64,000 nucleotides of DNA from CBDCFL01 sp965216135. Lineage in GTDB: Bacteria > Pseudomonadota > Alphaproteobacteria > Rhodobacterales > Rhodobacteraceae. Shown here piece after piece: positions 7,120 through 15,785 of the stretch. The position numbers were made by a program, and so were the translations under genes. The notes under the pieces are model-generated. The model was not told the DNA's origin. It saw nothing but the letters and a program-made list of their open reading frames with translations, and ran no database searches. The stretch spans positions 186,001 to 250,000 of the forward strand of contig CBDCFL010000021.1 of the NCBI GenBank assembly GCA_965216135.1, read 5' to 3'. Within the stretch, counting starts at the first letter, position 1; every line of letters starts with the position of its first letter.

Positions 7120-8445
7120 ATGAATGCCCGCCTGTCCGACTTGTCGCCACCGCATACCCGATCGGGCCTGGTCATCGCCGCGCCGGCATCGGGCGCTGGC
7201 AAAACCACGCTGACCCTTGGGCTGTTGCGGGCGCTCAAACGCGCAGGCATACACGTGCATGGGGCCAAATGCGGGCCGGATTATATTGACCCGCGGTTCC
7301 ATCATGTCGCCAGCGGCGCACAATGCGTCAATCTCGATCCATTCGCGATGACCAACGCGCGTCTTAGCAGCCTGCTGCCGGAGGACGGTTTTCTGATCGT
7401 CGAAGGCGTGATGGGCCTGTTTGACGGGGCGGCAAATGGCACCGGATCGACCGCTGATCTGGCCAGAGCGCTGCATTTGCCGGTTGTTCTGGTGGTTGAC
7501 GCGGCGCGCATGGGGCAGTCGATCGGCGCATTGGTCAGCGGATTTGCCGGATACGATCGTGCTGTCTCTGTCGCAGGGGTGATCCTGAACAACCTCGGCT
7601 CGACCAGGCATGAGCAGATGCTGCGCGATGCCCTGGACAGCATCGCCATACCGGTCCTTGGTGGCGTCGCGCGCGACCAAGCGTTGGTCCATCCGGCGCG
7701 CCATCTAGGACTCGTGCAGGCAGGGGAACGCGCGGATCTGGATCAGTTTATCGACGCGGTGGCCGACCGTGTTACCGCGGGCGTCGATCTGGCCGCGCTG
7801 ATCAAGGTCGCGGGCAAACTGCCGCCACCACCCAGCGCCGTGCATCGCCTGACCCCGCCCGCGCAGCGCATCGCCGTGGCCGAGGATCAGGCGTTTGCTT
7901 TTGCCTATCCGCACATCCTGGCCGATTGGCGCGACGCAGGCGCGGAACTGACGTTCTTTTCGCCGCTTGCGGATGAACCGCCGCCACCGGCGGACGCGAT
8001 CATTCTGCCGGGCGGTTATCCAGAGCTTCACGCCGGGCGTCTGGCGGCCAACAGCGTGTTCAAGCAGGCCATGCACCGCGCATCCCGGTCCGATTGCATC
8101 ATATACGGCGAATGCGGGGGCTATATGGTGCTTGGCGAGGGTCTGGTTGATGGCAACGGCGGGCGCCATGAGATGCTGGGGCTGTTGGCGCTGGACACAT
8201 CCTTTGCCAACCCCAAGCTCCATCTCGGCTATCGCAGGCTGACCGCATTGGCCGGACCGTTTGAGGGCGACTGGTTCGGGCATGAATTTCACTATGCGAC
8301 AACGCTGAGGGCGCAGGGCAGGCCGATATTTTCCGCCCAAGACAGCCTGGGCAATGATCTCGGCACAATCGGGCTTGTGAAGGGCCGGGTTTCAGGGTCA
8401 TTTGCGCATCTGATTGATCAGATAAACCAGGTTTGCGATGGTTAG
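7120..8445 (+). CDS. cobB: cobyrinate / hydrogenobyrinate a,c-diamide synthase
   Basis: A 441-residue protein with two domains. The N-terminal dethiobiotin-synthetase-like ATPase has the P-loop APASGAGKTTLTLG (about residues 20-33) and FLIVEGVMGLFDGA. The C-terminal class I glutamine amidotransferase-like domain has the cysteine nucleophile in YGECGGYMVLG and a histidine in FGHEFHYA. It amidates the a and c side chains using glutamine and ATP. The frame stays open far upstream without coding character, so the ATG at 7120 was chosen from family length. The 3' end overlaps the MFS gene by eight bases. Confidence 0.92.
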   Translation: MNARLSDLSPPHTRSGLVIAAPASGAGKTTLTLGLLRALKRAGIHVHGAKCGPDYIDPRFHHVASGAQCVNLDPFAMTNARLSSLLPEDGFLIVEGVMGLFDGAANGTGSTADLARALHLPVVLVVDAARMGQSIGALVSGFAGYDRAVSVAGVILNNLGSTRHEQMLRDALDSIAIPVLGGVARDQALVHPARHLGLVQAGERADLDQFIDAVADRVTAGVDLAALIKVAGKLPPPPSAVHRLTPPAQRIAVAEDQAFAFAYPHILADWRDAGAELTFFSPLADEPPPPADAIILPGGYPELHAGRLAANSVFKQAMHRASRSDCIIYGECGGYMVLGEGLVDGNGGRHEMLGLLALDTSFANPKLHLGYRRLTALAGPFEGDWFGHEFHYATTLRAQGRPIFSAQDSLGNDLGTIGLVKGRVSGSFAHLIDQINQVCDG

Positions 8446-9658
8446 CCCAACCGACAGCCGAGCCCGCAAAAACGTCGCGGTTCTGGTCGCTGCGCAGGCG
8501 GTGTTGGGGGCCCAGATGCCGATGATTATCGTGGTCGGCGGGCTGGCGGGGCAAAGCCTGGCCAGCAATATCTGCTTTGCCACGCTGCCGATTTCGATGA
8601 TCGTTCTGGGATCGATGCTGACCGCCACGCCGATGTCTGCGATTATGCAGCGGTTTGGGCGGCGCGCCGGGTTCGCTCTCGGTGCTTTGGGGGGCGCGCT
8701 CGGCGCGGCAATTGGGGCGATAGCGCTTGCCCAAGCCAGTTTTCCGCTGTTCCTGCTCGGCTCGCTGCTGACCGGCGTCTATCAGTCAGCGCACGGGTTC
8801 TACCGCTTTGCCGCCGCAGATACCGCAAGTGCAGAGTTTCGCCCCAAGGCGATCTCTTACGTGCTGGCCGGCGGATTGGTGGCGGCCATCGTCGGTCCGC
8901 AACTGGTCAAGGTTTCTGCAGAGATGATGGTCGTGCCGTTTCTGGGAACCTATATGTTTGTGATCGCCATTAATGTGGTGGGCTCGCTCTTGTTTCTGTT
9001 GCTCGACATTCCGCTGCCCGAGACGGCGAACGAATTCGCGGCCCGGCCGCGCACGCGCCTGCAATTGCTCAAGACCCCGACAATTGCCGTGGCGATAATC
9101 TGCGCGATGGTCTCTTACGCGCTCATGGTTCTGGTGATGACCTCGGCACCGCTGGCCGTCGTCGGCTGTGGGTATCAGACGCATAATGCAGCGGACATCG
9201 TATCGGCCCATGTGTTGGCCATGTTCGTGCCGTCATTTTTCACCGGTCATCTGGTGGCGCGTTTCGGGGCGCGAAAGATCGTAGCGACCGGATTGGTGAT
9301 CCTGGTAGGCGCAGGTGCTGTGGCATTGTCAGGCATTGCGCTCACCAATTTCTTCGGCGCGCTGATCCTGCTGGGCATCGGCTGGAACTTTGGGTTTATC
9401 GGTGCCACCGCGATGCTGACGGCTGCACACGGGGACCATGAACGTGGGCGCGTTCAGGGCCTGAACGACATGATCGTCTTTGGCTTTGTGACACTCGCGT
9501 CACTGACCTCCGGGTATTTGATGAACTGTTCCGGCGCGGATGCGGTGGCGGGGTGGAGTGCTGTCAACATCGCCATGCTGCCGTTTCTTGGCCTGGCCGG
9601 TGCGGCGCTTGTCTGGCTCTGGCTGCGCCCATCCGAACCGGGAGTCAGCAGCGCCTAG
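8438..9658 (+). CDS. MFS transporter
   Basis: A 406-residue polytopic membrane protein with about twelve hydrophobic segments. The loop between segments 2 and 3 reads MQRFGRRAGFALGALGG, close to the MFS loop motif. The start overlaps the 3' end of cobB (ATGGTTAG), so translation is coupled. This placement hints at a link to cobalamin or its precursors, but the substrate cannot be read from the sequence. A central loop of about 30 residues (PLPETANEFAARPRTRLQLL) separates the two halves. Confidence 0.85.
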   Translation: MVSPTDSRARKNVAVLVAAQAVLGAQMPMIIVVGGLAGQSLASNICFATLPISMIVLGSMLTATPMSAIMQRFGRRAGFALGALGGALGAAIGAIALAQASFPLFLLGSLLTGVYQSAHGFYRFAAADTASAEFRPKAISYVLAGGLVAAIVGPQLVKVSAEMMVVPFLGTYMFVIAINVVGSLLFLLLDIPLPETANEFAARPRTRLQLLKTPTIAVAIICAMVSYALMVLVMTSAPLAVVGCGYQTHNAADIVSAHVLAMFVPSFFTGHLVARFGARKIVATGLVILVGAGAVALSGIALTNFFGALILLGIGWNFGFIGATAMLTAAHGDHERGRVQGLNDMIVFGFVTLASLTSGYLMNCSGADAVAGWSAVNIAMLPFLGLAGAALVWLWLRPSEPGVSSA

Positions 9659-9686
9659 GCCGGGGTCTGGCAATGGTTTCAGCCAC

Positions 9687-11309
9687 TTACGCCGGGGTGG
9701 CGCCGTCGCGGATGAGCTTCCAGTTGATCGCGTCCAATAGCGCCTCGAACGAGGCATCAACGATGTTGGGGCTGACGCCCACGGTTGACCAGCGCCGTCC
9801 CTGACTGTCTTCGCTGTCGATGATGACGCGGGTCACCGCGTCGGTGCCGCCATCGGTAATACGCACCTTGAAATCGACAAGATGAGAATCGTCAATTGAC
9901 GCCTGATAAGGGCCAAGATCCTTGGCCAGCGCCCGTGACAGGGCGTTGACCGGGCCGCGGTCCGACCCGCTCTCGTCCAGCGATTCGCTGACCGAAAGCA
10001 TCTTTTGCGCGCCGATCTTCACCACCACCACGGCCTCGGACATGGTGATCATATCGCCGCGTTTGCCCTTGCGGCGTTCGACGGTAACGCGGTAGCGCTT
10101 GACCTCGAAAAAAACCGGCAGCAGGCCCAGTTCGCGGCGCGCCAGCAACTCGAAACTGGCTTGCGCGGTGTCATAGGAATAGCCCTGACCTTCGCGCTCC
10201 TTGATGACCTCAAGAATGCGTGCCAGCCCGGGATCGCCTTTTTTGACCTTCAAGCCCATGCCCTTCAGGCGCGTCAACAAGTTCGACTGCCCCGCCTGAT
10301 TGGACATCGGCACAATGCGGGCATTGCCGACAGAGCCCGGTGCCACGTGTTCGTAAGTTTGCGGGTTTTTGGCTATTGCGGATGCGTGCAGCCCCGCCTT
10401 GTGGGCAAATGCGCTGGCCCCGACATAAGGCGCGGAGCGCAGCGGCACCCGGTTCAGGATATCGTCAAGCTGGCGCGAAATGCGCGTAAGGCTTTGAAGG
10501 TCCTTGGTTTTCACGCCGGTTTCAAAGCGGCTGGCATAGGGTTCTTTCAGCAAAAGCGTCGGGATGATGGTGGTCAGATTGGCGTTGCCGCAGCGCTCGC
10601 CCAACCCATTGAGCGTGCCCTGGATTTGCCGCGCACCAGCATCGACGGCGGCCAGCGAATTGGCCACCGCATTGCCGGTGTCGTCATGGGTGTGGATGGC
10701 CAGATGATCACCGGGAATGCCGGCGGCGATCACTTTGCCAGTGATTTCATGCACTTGTGTGGGCAAGGTCCCGCCGTTGGTGTCGCAGAGCACAATCCAC
10801 CGACAGCCGGCGTTGAAGGCCGCCAGAATGCAATCCAGCGCATAGGCCGGATTGGCCTTGTAGCCGTCGAAGAAATGCTCGGCGTCAAACAGAGCCTCGC
10901 GTCCGTTTGCGACGACATGCTCAAAGCTGGCGCGGATGTTCTCGACGTTTTCTGCGAGCGTGATGCCAAGCGCGGTTTTCACATGAAAATCATGGGTTTT
11001 GCCGACCAAGCAGATGGATTTTGTGCCCGCATTCATCACCCCGGCCAGCACCTCATCATTGGCCGCCGAACGCCCCGCCCGCTTGGTCATGCCAAAAGCG
11101 GTCAGCGTGGCGCGGGTCTTGGGCGGGGCATCAAAGAACTCGCTGTCGGTCGGGTTGGCACCGGGCCAGCCGCCTTCGATATGGTCAAGCCCGAGCTCAT
11201 CCAGCATCGCGGCGATCTGGTGCTTTTCAGGCGTCGAAAACTGGACGCCCTGGGTCTGCTGGCCATCACGCAGGGTGGTGTCGAAGAGGTATAGGCGCTC
11301 TTTGGTCAT
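9687..11309 (-). CDS. cimA: (R)-citramalate synthase
   Basis: A 540-residue protein of the DRE-TIM metallolyase superfamily. The N-terminus has LFDTTLRDGQQTQGVQFS with the catalytic R-D pair. Metal and substrate parts are seen in AIHTHDDTGNAVANS and GTLNGLGERCGNANL. The C-terminal third is the LeuA-type regulatory domain. Length and sequence fit CimA more than 2-isopropylmalate synthase. It condenses pyruvate and acetyl-CoA to citramalate, a threonine-independent route to 2-oxobutyrate and isoleucine. The start MTKERLYLFD is taken at 11309; a start at 11333 lies in a short direct repeat. It follows cysS on the same strand after about 73 bases. Confidence 0.92.
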   Translation of the reverse strand: MTKERLYLFDTTLRDGQQTQGVQFSTPEKHQIAAMLDELGLDHIEGGWPGANPTDSEFFDAPPKTRATLTAFGMTKRAGRSAANDEVLAGVMNAGTKSICLVGKTHDFHVKTALGITLAENVENIRASFEHVVANGREALFDAEHFFDGYKANPAYALDCILAAFNAGCRWIVLCDTNGGTLPTQVHEITGKVIAAGIPGDHLAIHTHDDTGNAVANSLAAVDAGARQIQGTLNGLGERCGNANLTTIIPTLLLKEPYASRFETGVKTKDLQSLTRISRQLDDILNRVPLRSAPYVGASAFAHKAGLHASAIAKNPQTYEHVAPGSVGNARIVPMSNQAGQSNLLTRLKGMGLKVKKGDPGLARILEVIKEREGQGYSYDTAQASFELLARRELGLLPVFFEVKRYRVTVERRKGKRGDMITMSEAVVVVKIGAQKMLSVSESLDESGSDRGPVNALSRALAKDLGPYQASIDDSHLVDFKVRITDGGTDAVTRVIIDSEDSQGRRWSTVGVSPNIVDASFEALLDAINWKLIRDGATPA

Positions 11310-11321
11310 CGAAATCGCCAA

Positions 11322-11360
11322 TCGGAATTCCATCGGACTTTCGTCGGAATTCCATCGGAC
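11322..11360. repeat. 17-bp direct repeat with 22-bp period between cysS and cimA
   Basis: TCGGAATTCCATCGGAC occurs at 11322-11338 and again at 11344-11360. Each unit holds the palindrome GGAATTCC. The repeats overlap the region just upstream of the cimA start. They could be a protein site or a simple duplication, and no known motif was recognised. Confidence 0.6.
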
Positions 11361-11382
11361 ATTTTTTCGAGGATAGACGTGC

Positions 11383-12777
11383 TCATTTCAGCGCCTCCAG
11401 CTTGGCGGGATCGAAATTGCCGCCTTTCTTCCACGTCGGCCCGTCGGGGGCATCCATGACCACGACGCCTGCAGCATCCAGTATTTCGCGGATTTCGTCA
11501 GCCTTGGAGAAATCTTTGTCCAGCCGGGCGGTTTCGCGCGCCAAAAGCAGATCAACGATAATCGCCGCTGCAACGTCATCCGCCGGCACCAGTTCATCGG
11601 TCACTGCCACCGCGTCAATATCCAGACCCAGCATCGCCGCGCCCGCCCGCAGGCCGCCTGCGTCGCAGTCGCGCGCCAGCCGGTGCAATTCGGCGATTGC
11701 GCCTGCGGTGTTCAGATCATCTACCAAGGCGGCGATCACGCCTAGCGGCGGCACCGGGTCTTCGACGTTTTGCGGCAACGACCGCCACTTCCTCAGCGTC
11801 GCCTCGGCCTCCGCCCGCTTATTCTCCGTCCAGTCCATCGGCTTCCTGTAATGCGTGGACAGTATCACGAAGCGGATCACCTCGCCGGGGACGCCCTGGT
11901 CCAGAAGATCCCGCACGGTGAAGAAATTGCCCAGCGACTTGGACATCTTGCGCCCTTCGACCTGCAGCATCTCGTTATGCATCCACACCCGCGCAAATCC
12001 GTGGCCCATGCACCGGCTCTGGGCGATCTCATTTTCATGATGCGGGAAGGTCAGATCGTTGCCGCCGCCGTGGATGTCGAAGCTTTCGCCCAACAGCGCA
12101 TTGGCCATCGCTGAGCATTCAATGTGCCAGCCGGGCCGCCCGCGGCCCCATGGCGATGCCCAGCCGGGAAGATCATCGCCGGACGGCTTCCACAGAACGA
12201 AATCCATCGGATTGCGCTTGTACGGGGCCACCTCGACCCGCGCGCGCGTGATCATGTCATCGACCGAGCGGCCCGACAGCGCGCCGTAGCGCTCATAGCT
12301 GTCCACTGCAAACAGCATATGGCCGTCGGCTTCATAGGCGTGATCCTTAGCAATCAGCGCTTCGATCATCGCCACCATCTGCGCGATATAGGCGGTCGCA
12401 CGCGGCTCACGCGTCGGTGGCAATGCCCCGAGTGCATCCATGTCCGCCTGATACCAGGCAATCGTCTCGTCCGACCGCTCGCCGATCAACGCTTCCACCG
12501 TGCCCGCAGCGCCGGCATCGCGGCGCTGAACCGCGGTTTCATTGATCCGGTCATCGACATCGGTGATATTGCGCACATAGGTGACGTGATCGGGCCCATA
12601 GACGTGGCGCAACAGCCGATAGAGCACATCGAACACCAGCACGGGGCGTGCATTGCCCAGATGCGCGCGGTCGTAGACCGTGGGGCCGCAGACATACATC
12701 CGCACGTTTGCCGGATCCAAGGGCACAAAACGCTCTTTACGGCGCGTTGCGGTGTTATAGAGGCGGATGTCAGTCAT
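11383..12777 (-). CDS. cysS: cysteine--tRNA ligase
   Basis: A 464-residue class I synthetase. The N-terminus has YVCGPTVYDRAHLGNARPV, containing the first zinc cysteine and the HIGH-type motif (HLGN). GWHIECSAMA and FPHHENEIAQS supply the other zinc ligands, and EGRKMSKSLGNFF is the KMSKS loop. The C-terminal helical domain contains LLLARETARLDKDFSKADEI. It charges tRNA-Cys with cysteine in the cytoplasm. Slightly variable in its last residues but full length. It is probably co-transcribed with cimA. Confidence 0.96.
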   Translation of the reverse strand: MTDIRLYNTATRRKERFVPLDPANVRMYVCGPTVYDRAHLGNARPVLVFDVLYRLLRHVYGPDHVTYVRNITDVDDRINETAVQRRDAGAAGTVEALIGERSDETIAWYQADMDALGALPPTREPRATAYIAQMVAMIEALIAKDHAYEADGHMLFAVDSYERYGALSGRSVDDMITRARVEVAPYKRNPMDFVLWKPSGDDLPGWASPWGRGRPGWHIECSAMANALLGESFDIHGGGNDLTFPHHENEIAQSRCMGHGFARVWMHNEMLQVEGRKMSKSLGNFFTVRDLLDQGVPGEVIRFVILSTHYRKPMDWTENKRAEAEATLRKWRSLPQNVEDPVPPLGVIAALVDDLNTAGAIAELHRLARDCDAGGLRAGAAMLGLDIDAVAVTDELVPADDVAAAIIVDLLLARETARLDKDFSKADEIREILDAAGVVVMDAPDGPTWKKGGNFDPAKLEALK

Positions 12778-13517
12778 TAAGCACTCTCAAACGGGTTTGC
12801 CCGCGAGCCATAACAACTTCAATTCAAGGATAAAAGATGACCGGCCCGCGAGATGTCTCAGCAGGCAATAATTCCGGCAATGATGATCGCGTTACGGGTC
12901 ATGGGCGCGACGCGTAATACCAACGGCCCCCAGATTTGACTCAAGGGGATTCCCACGAGCGGCGTGATCTGATTCAGTGGCATCAAGGCAAGGGAGGCTT
13001 TGATGGCAGTAAGGATTACGCGCAAAGACAAGTCCGCAGGCGAGCTTCGCCAGGAAGCGGCGCGGTGCCGGGATGGGAAAGCGGCGCGACGGATGTTGGC
13101 GATTGCCCTGGTTCTGGATGGGGTTGACCGCAAGACGGCGGCAGAAAACTGCGGCATGGATCGGCAGACGCTGCGGGATTGGGCCCACCGTTACAATGCG
13201 GAGGGCGTGTCGGGCCTGTTCAACCGTCGCCCGCCGGATCCACCCTGTCTGCTGAGCGCGGCACAGAAGGAGGAGTTGGCGGAAATGGTTCGGGCGGGTC
13301 CCGACCCCGAAACCGATGGGGTTGTGCGCTGGCGGCGCATTGATCTGAAACGCAAGATCGAAGAGCGCTTCGGCGTCACCATGCATGAGCGAACTGTTGG
13401 CAAACAATTGGCAAGCCTGGGCTTTCGGCGTCTGTCGGTGCGCCCGCAGCATCCGAAATCCGACCCGGATGCACAGGAGGCTTTTAAAAAAACTTCGCCG
13501 CAGAGGTAGAAGCAGCC

Positions 13518-14628
13518 GTGCCTATCCGGTTGTCACCCACACCCACTATATGTAGGGTGTGGCGTCGAGTGGCTCGGGAGGCGGACGAAGCGGGGATGGA
13601 TGTTCCGCAGCGCGAAGACCTTTCGTTTCCGCGGTCGTTTCCCGAGTTTCAACGACTTTTCCCGGATGACGCGGCCTGTGCCGCCTACCTGGAGAAGGCG
13701 CGGTGGGGTGACGGGTTCGTCTGCCCCCATTGCCAGACGGCGGCAGAGCCGTTCCGCTTCACCAGCCGGCCCGGCGTCTTGCGCTGTCGAAAGTGCCGCC
13801 GCGACACCGGGCTGACGGCGGGGACGGTCATGGAGCGCTCCCATACGTCGCTGGGCGTATGGTTCTGGGCGGCCTATCTGGTTGCCAGCCAGACGCCCGG
13901 CATGTCTGCCACACAGTTCCAGCGCCAGGTCGGGCTTTCCCGTTACGAAACCGCCTTTCAGATCCTCCACAAGCTCCGCGCTGGTATGGTTCGGCCGGAT
14001 CAGGACCGCATCGGCAGCGAGGCCTGCGACCATGTCGAAGTCGACGAAACCTGGGTCGGCGGCCGCACGCGCGGCAAGGGCCGGGGCGTTCACCACAAGC
14101 TTCTTGTCGCCAGCGCCGTTGAAGTGCGACAGCGCAAGCCGGGAACCAAGCTCGATAAGCGGAAGGGCGGTCGCTACGCCGGACGTGTCCGACTCGCTGT
14201 CGTGCCAGACCGCAGCGCGGAATCGCTCTGCGGCTTTGTCGAGGGTGCCGTTACTTCGGGTGCGTCGGTCATCACCGACGATTGGTCCGGCTATACCAGC
14301 CTCGCCAAGCGCGGCTACAAACACCTCGCCGTCGCCGAGCGAGGCAACTCCCAGGTCGCTGAGGAGTATCTGCCGATCATTCATCTCGTCTTCGCCGACC
14401 TGAAGACGTGGCTGAGTGGCATTCATCACGGCGTGAGCCACCAGCACCTCCAAGCCTACCTCAACGAGTTCACATTCCGCTTCAACAGGCGATTCTGCCC
14501 GTTCAACGCCTTCCGGTCCCTGCTCGGAATCGCTGGCGATGTCACCGCTCCCACTTACGCCGAGCTTTACTCGGGCGACTGGGAGCACCCTAGATGTAGT
14601 GGGTGTGGGTGACAACCGGATAGGCACG
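13518..14628 (+). mobile_element. IS1595-family element nested in IS630
   Basis: The ends are long near-perfect inverted repeats beginning GTGCCTATCCGGTTGTCACC on the left and matching its complement up to 14627 on the right. The flanks carry the duplication GAAGCAGCC (13509-13517 and 14629-14637), 8 or 9 bp depending on which base is the true terminus; IS1595 elements normally make 8 bp. One extra G lies at 14628. Size is about 1.1 kb, with one intact transposase gene. Confidence 0.9.
13596..14612 (+). CDS. IS1595-family transposase
   Basis: About 338 residues. An N-terminal zinc ribbon (FVCPHCQTAAEP ... LRCRKCRRDTG) is followed by LGVWFWAAYLVASQ, a usual IS1595 stretch. The DDE-type core has HVEVDETWVGGRTRGKG and SVITDDWSGYTSL, and a helical end has FTFRFNRRFCPFNAF. 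It cuts and joins element ends through an RNase H-like fold. The start MDVPQREDLSF at 13596 was preferred over an open frame that begins in the inverted repeat. No internal lesion is seen, so the gene is probably functional. Confidence 0.92.
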   Translation: MDVPQREDLSFPRSFPEFQRLFPDDAACAAYLEKARWGDGFVCPHCQTAAEPFRFTSRPGVLRCRKCRRDTGLTAGTVMERSHTSLGVWFWAAYLVASQTPGMSATQFQRQVGLSRYETAFQILHKLRAGMVRPDQDRIGSEACDHVEVDETWVGGRTRGKGRGVHHKLLVASAVEVRQRKPGTKLDKRKGGRYAGRVRLAVVPDRSAESLCGFVEGAVTSGASVITDDWSGYTSLAKRGYKHLAVAERGNSQVAEEYLPIIHLVFADLKTWLSGIHHGVSHQHLQAYLNEFTFRFNRRFCPFNAFRSLLGIAGDVTAPTYAELYSGDWEHPRCSGCG

Positions 14629-15253
14629 GAAGCAGCCTTGCCGGAAACAGCCCGCAGCAAGCCCCTGGAGATATGGTTTCAGGATGAAGCGCGGGTTGGC
14701 CAGCAGGGCACGCTCACCCGTATCTGGGCCGAGCGTGGAACACGCCCCCGTGCCCCGCGCGACACCCGCTATATCTGGAGCTACATTTTCGGTGCCGTCT
14801 GCCCGGAACGGGCTGAAGCGGCCGCTCTGATCATGCCACATGCCGACACACAGGCCATGAGCGCGCATCTCGCCGAGATCGCTAAAACCGTCGCATCGGG
14901 CGCACATGCCCTTCTCATTCTGGATGGCGCTGGCTGGCACGGTTCGGCAGAGCTGGAGGTACCCGACAACATCACCCTGCTCAAACTCCCGCCCTATTCC
15001 CCTGAACTCAACCCGATGGAAAATGTGTGGGCTTATCTGCGTGCCAACAAGCTCGCCATATCCGTCTTCGACAATTATGAGCAGATCGTCGACAGGTGTT
15101 GCGAAGCATGGAACTTCTTTGCAAACGACAAAACCGCAATCACGTCAATCACTACCAGACAATGGGCCAAAACGGTCAACGACTAGGGCCGTTGGTATAA
15201 CAGAAAACATGGCACCGTCAAAGGAAATTCGCATGTGCTTTTTCTTGGGTCAA

Positions 15254-15295
15254 ATACTCAAAAACCAACCACACCCGGCTGAAAAGCCGGGGGTG
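15254..15295 (-). terminator. possible intrinsic terminator after the VOC gene
   Basis: On the minus strand CACCCCCGGCT pairs with AGCCGGGTG around a TTTC loop (plus-strand 15272-15295), followed by a T-rich tail (GGTTGGTTTTTGAG). It lies 37 bases after the VOC stop codon. Confidence 0.6.
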
Positions 15296-15331
15296 AATCC
15301 AAACATGCGATGGCGAAGCCATCTCAATTCA

Positions 15332-15715
15332 TCAATAGCTGACCATCTCATATTCGACATTGTTTTCATCGCGAAAGTAAAACCGCCGTCCCGGTTCGTA
15401 ATCATGGGTTTCGCCGGGCTGATAGCCAAAAGCGACGACCCGGTCGCGCAATTCGTCCAGGTCATCGACGACAATGCCGACATGGTTGAACCCGCCGATC
15501 TGGGAATAAGAGGTATGGGTCGGCGCTTGCGGCGCGCCGCCGGGCCCGGTGTAGATCGCCAGATACTGGTCATCGCTGCCGACATGCACCGTGTAGCCGC
15601 CATTGATCGCCTCGCCGCGCCAGCGCACATGCCAGCCCAAAAGATCGCACAGCCAGGCGGCGGTCTTGTCCGGGTCGGGCACGGTGAAATTTACATGTTC
15701 AAGCCTCGCGGCCAT
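15332..15715 (-). CDS. VOC (glyoxalase/bleomycin-resistance) family protein
   Basis: A 127-residue single-unit VOC protein. It begins LEHVNFTVPDPDKTAAWLCD (metal-type His near residue 7), then GGYTVHVGSDDQYLAIYTG. The second half has GGFNHVGIVVDDLDELRDRV and ends FYFRDENNVEYEMVSY with the usual acidic ligand. VOC proteins bind a divalent metal and include glyoxalases, dioxygenases and antibiotic-binding proteins; the substrate is not evident. The gene is divergent from soxR and has a SoxR box inside a 19-bp-spaced promoter, so induction by redox-cycling compounds is the likely control. Confidence 0.88.
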   Translation of the reverse strand: MAARLEHVNFTVPDPDKTAAWLCDLLGWHVRWRGEAINGGYTVHVGSDDQYLAIYTGPGGAPQAPTHTSYSQIGGFNHVGIVVDDLDELRDRVVAFGYQPGETHDYEPGRRFYFRDENNVEYEMVSY

Positions 15716-15749
15716 GGCGCGTCCTTTCTTGAGAATCGCTTCCGAATCA

Positions 15750-15780
15750 TTTCTAGTTCCTCAACCATAGTTGAGGTCAA
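15750..15780 (-). promoter_or_regulatory. SoxR-type promoter with SoxR box driving the VOC gene
   Basis: The 18-bp palindrome CCTCAACCATAGTTGAGG (15759-15776) matches the known SoxR box pattern. On the minus strand TTGACC (-35, 15775-15780) and TAGAAA (-10, 15750-15755) lie 19 bp apart with the box between and overlapping them. This long spacer is the hallmark of MerR/SoxR-activated promoters. It lies 35 bases before the VOC start. Confidence 0.85.
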
Positions 15781-15785
15781 CAGCC

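Larger units (their letters stand above)
13003..15186 (+). pseudogene. IS630-family transposase, split by a nested IS
   Basis: The N-terminal part (13003 to about 13517) has the winged-helix region MLAIALVLDGVDRKTAAENC and HRYNAEGVSGLFNR. The C-terminal part (from about 14638 to 15186) has the DDE core: WFQDEARVGQQG, LLILDGAGWHG and LPPYSPELNPMENVWAYLR. Removing the insert and one copy of its target duplication restores a continuous frame (F-A-A-E-V-E-A-A-L-P-E-T). ATG at 13003 has GGAGG seven bases upstream. The only lesion seen is the insertion, so the event looks recent. The element cannot move on its own as it stands. Confidence 0.9.
12920..15195 (+). mobile_element. IS630-family element, interrupted by IS1595 element
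   Basis: The ends are inverted copies of CCAACGGCCC (12920-12929, and complement ending at 15195), each flanked by TA (12918-12919 and 15196-15197), the TA target duplication usual for IS630/Tc1-mariner elements. The element carries a single transposase gene, split by a nested IS at 13518-14628. Without the insert it would be about 1.16 kb. It sits between cysS and a VOC gene and breaks no recognisable gene. Confidence 0.9.

Noticed and set aside
5968..7704. cbiD frame stays open far upstream, and cobB frame far upstream of its start
   Set aside because: These are mutual antisense shadows in GC-rich DNA; family start positions and protein character place the true starts at 7020 and 7120.
12837..12917. 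26-codon plus-strand ORF with AAGGA upstream, next to the IS630 left end
   Set aside because: Low-complexity Gly/Asp/Asn peptide, natural stop before the IS, no similarity recognised; the minus strand also opens a short hydrophobic frame here, so neither is convincing.
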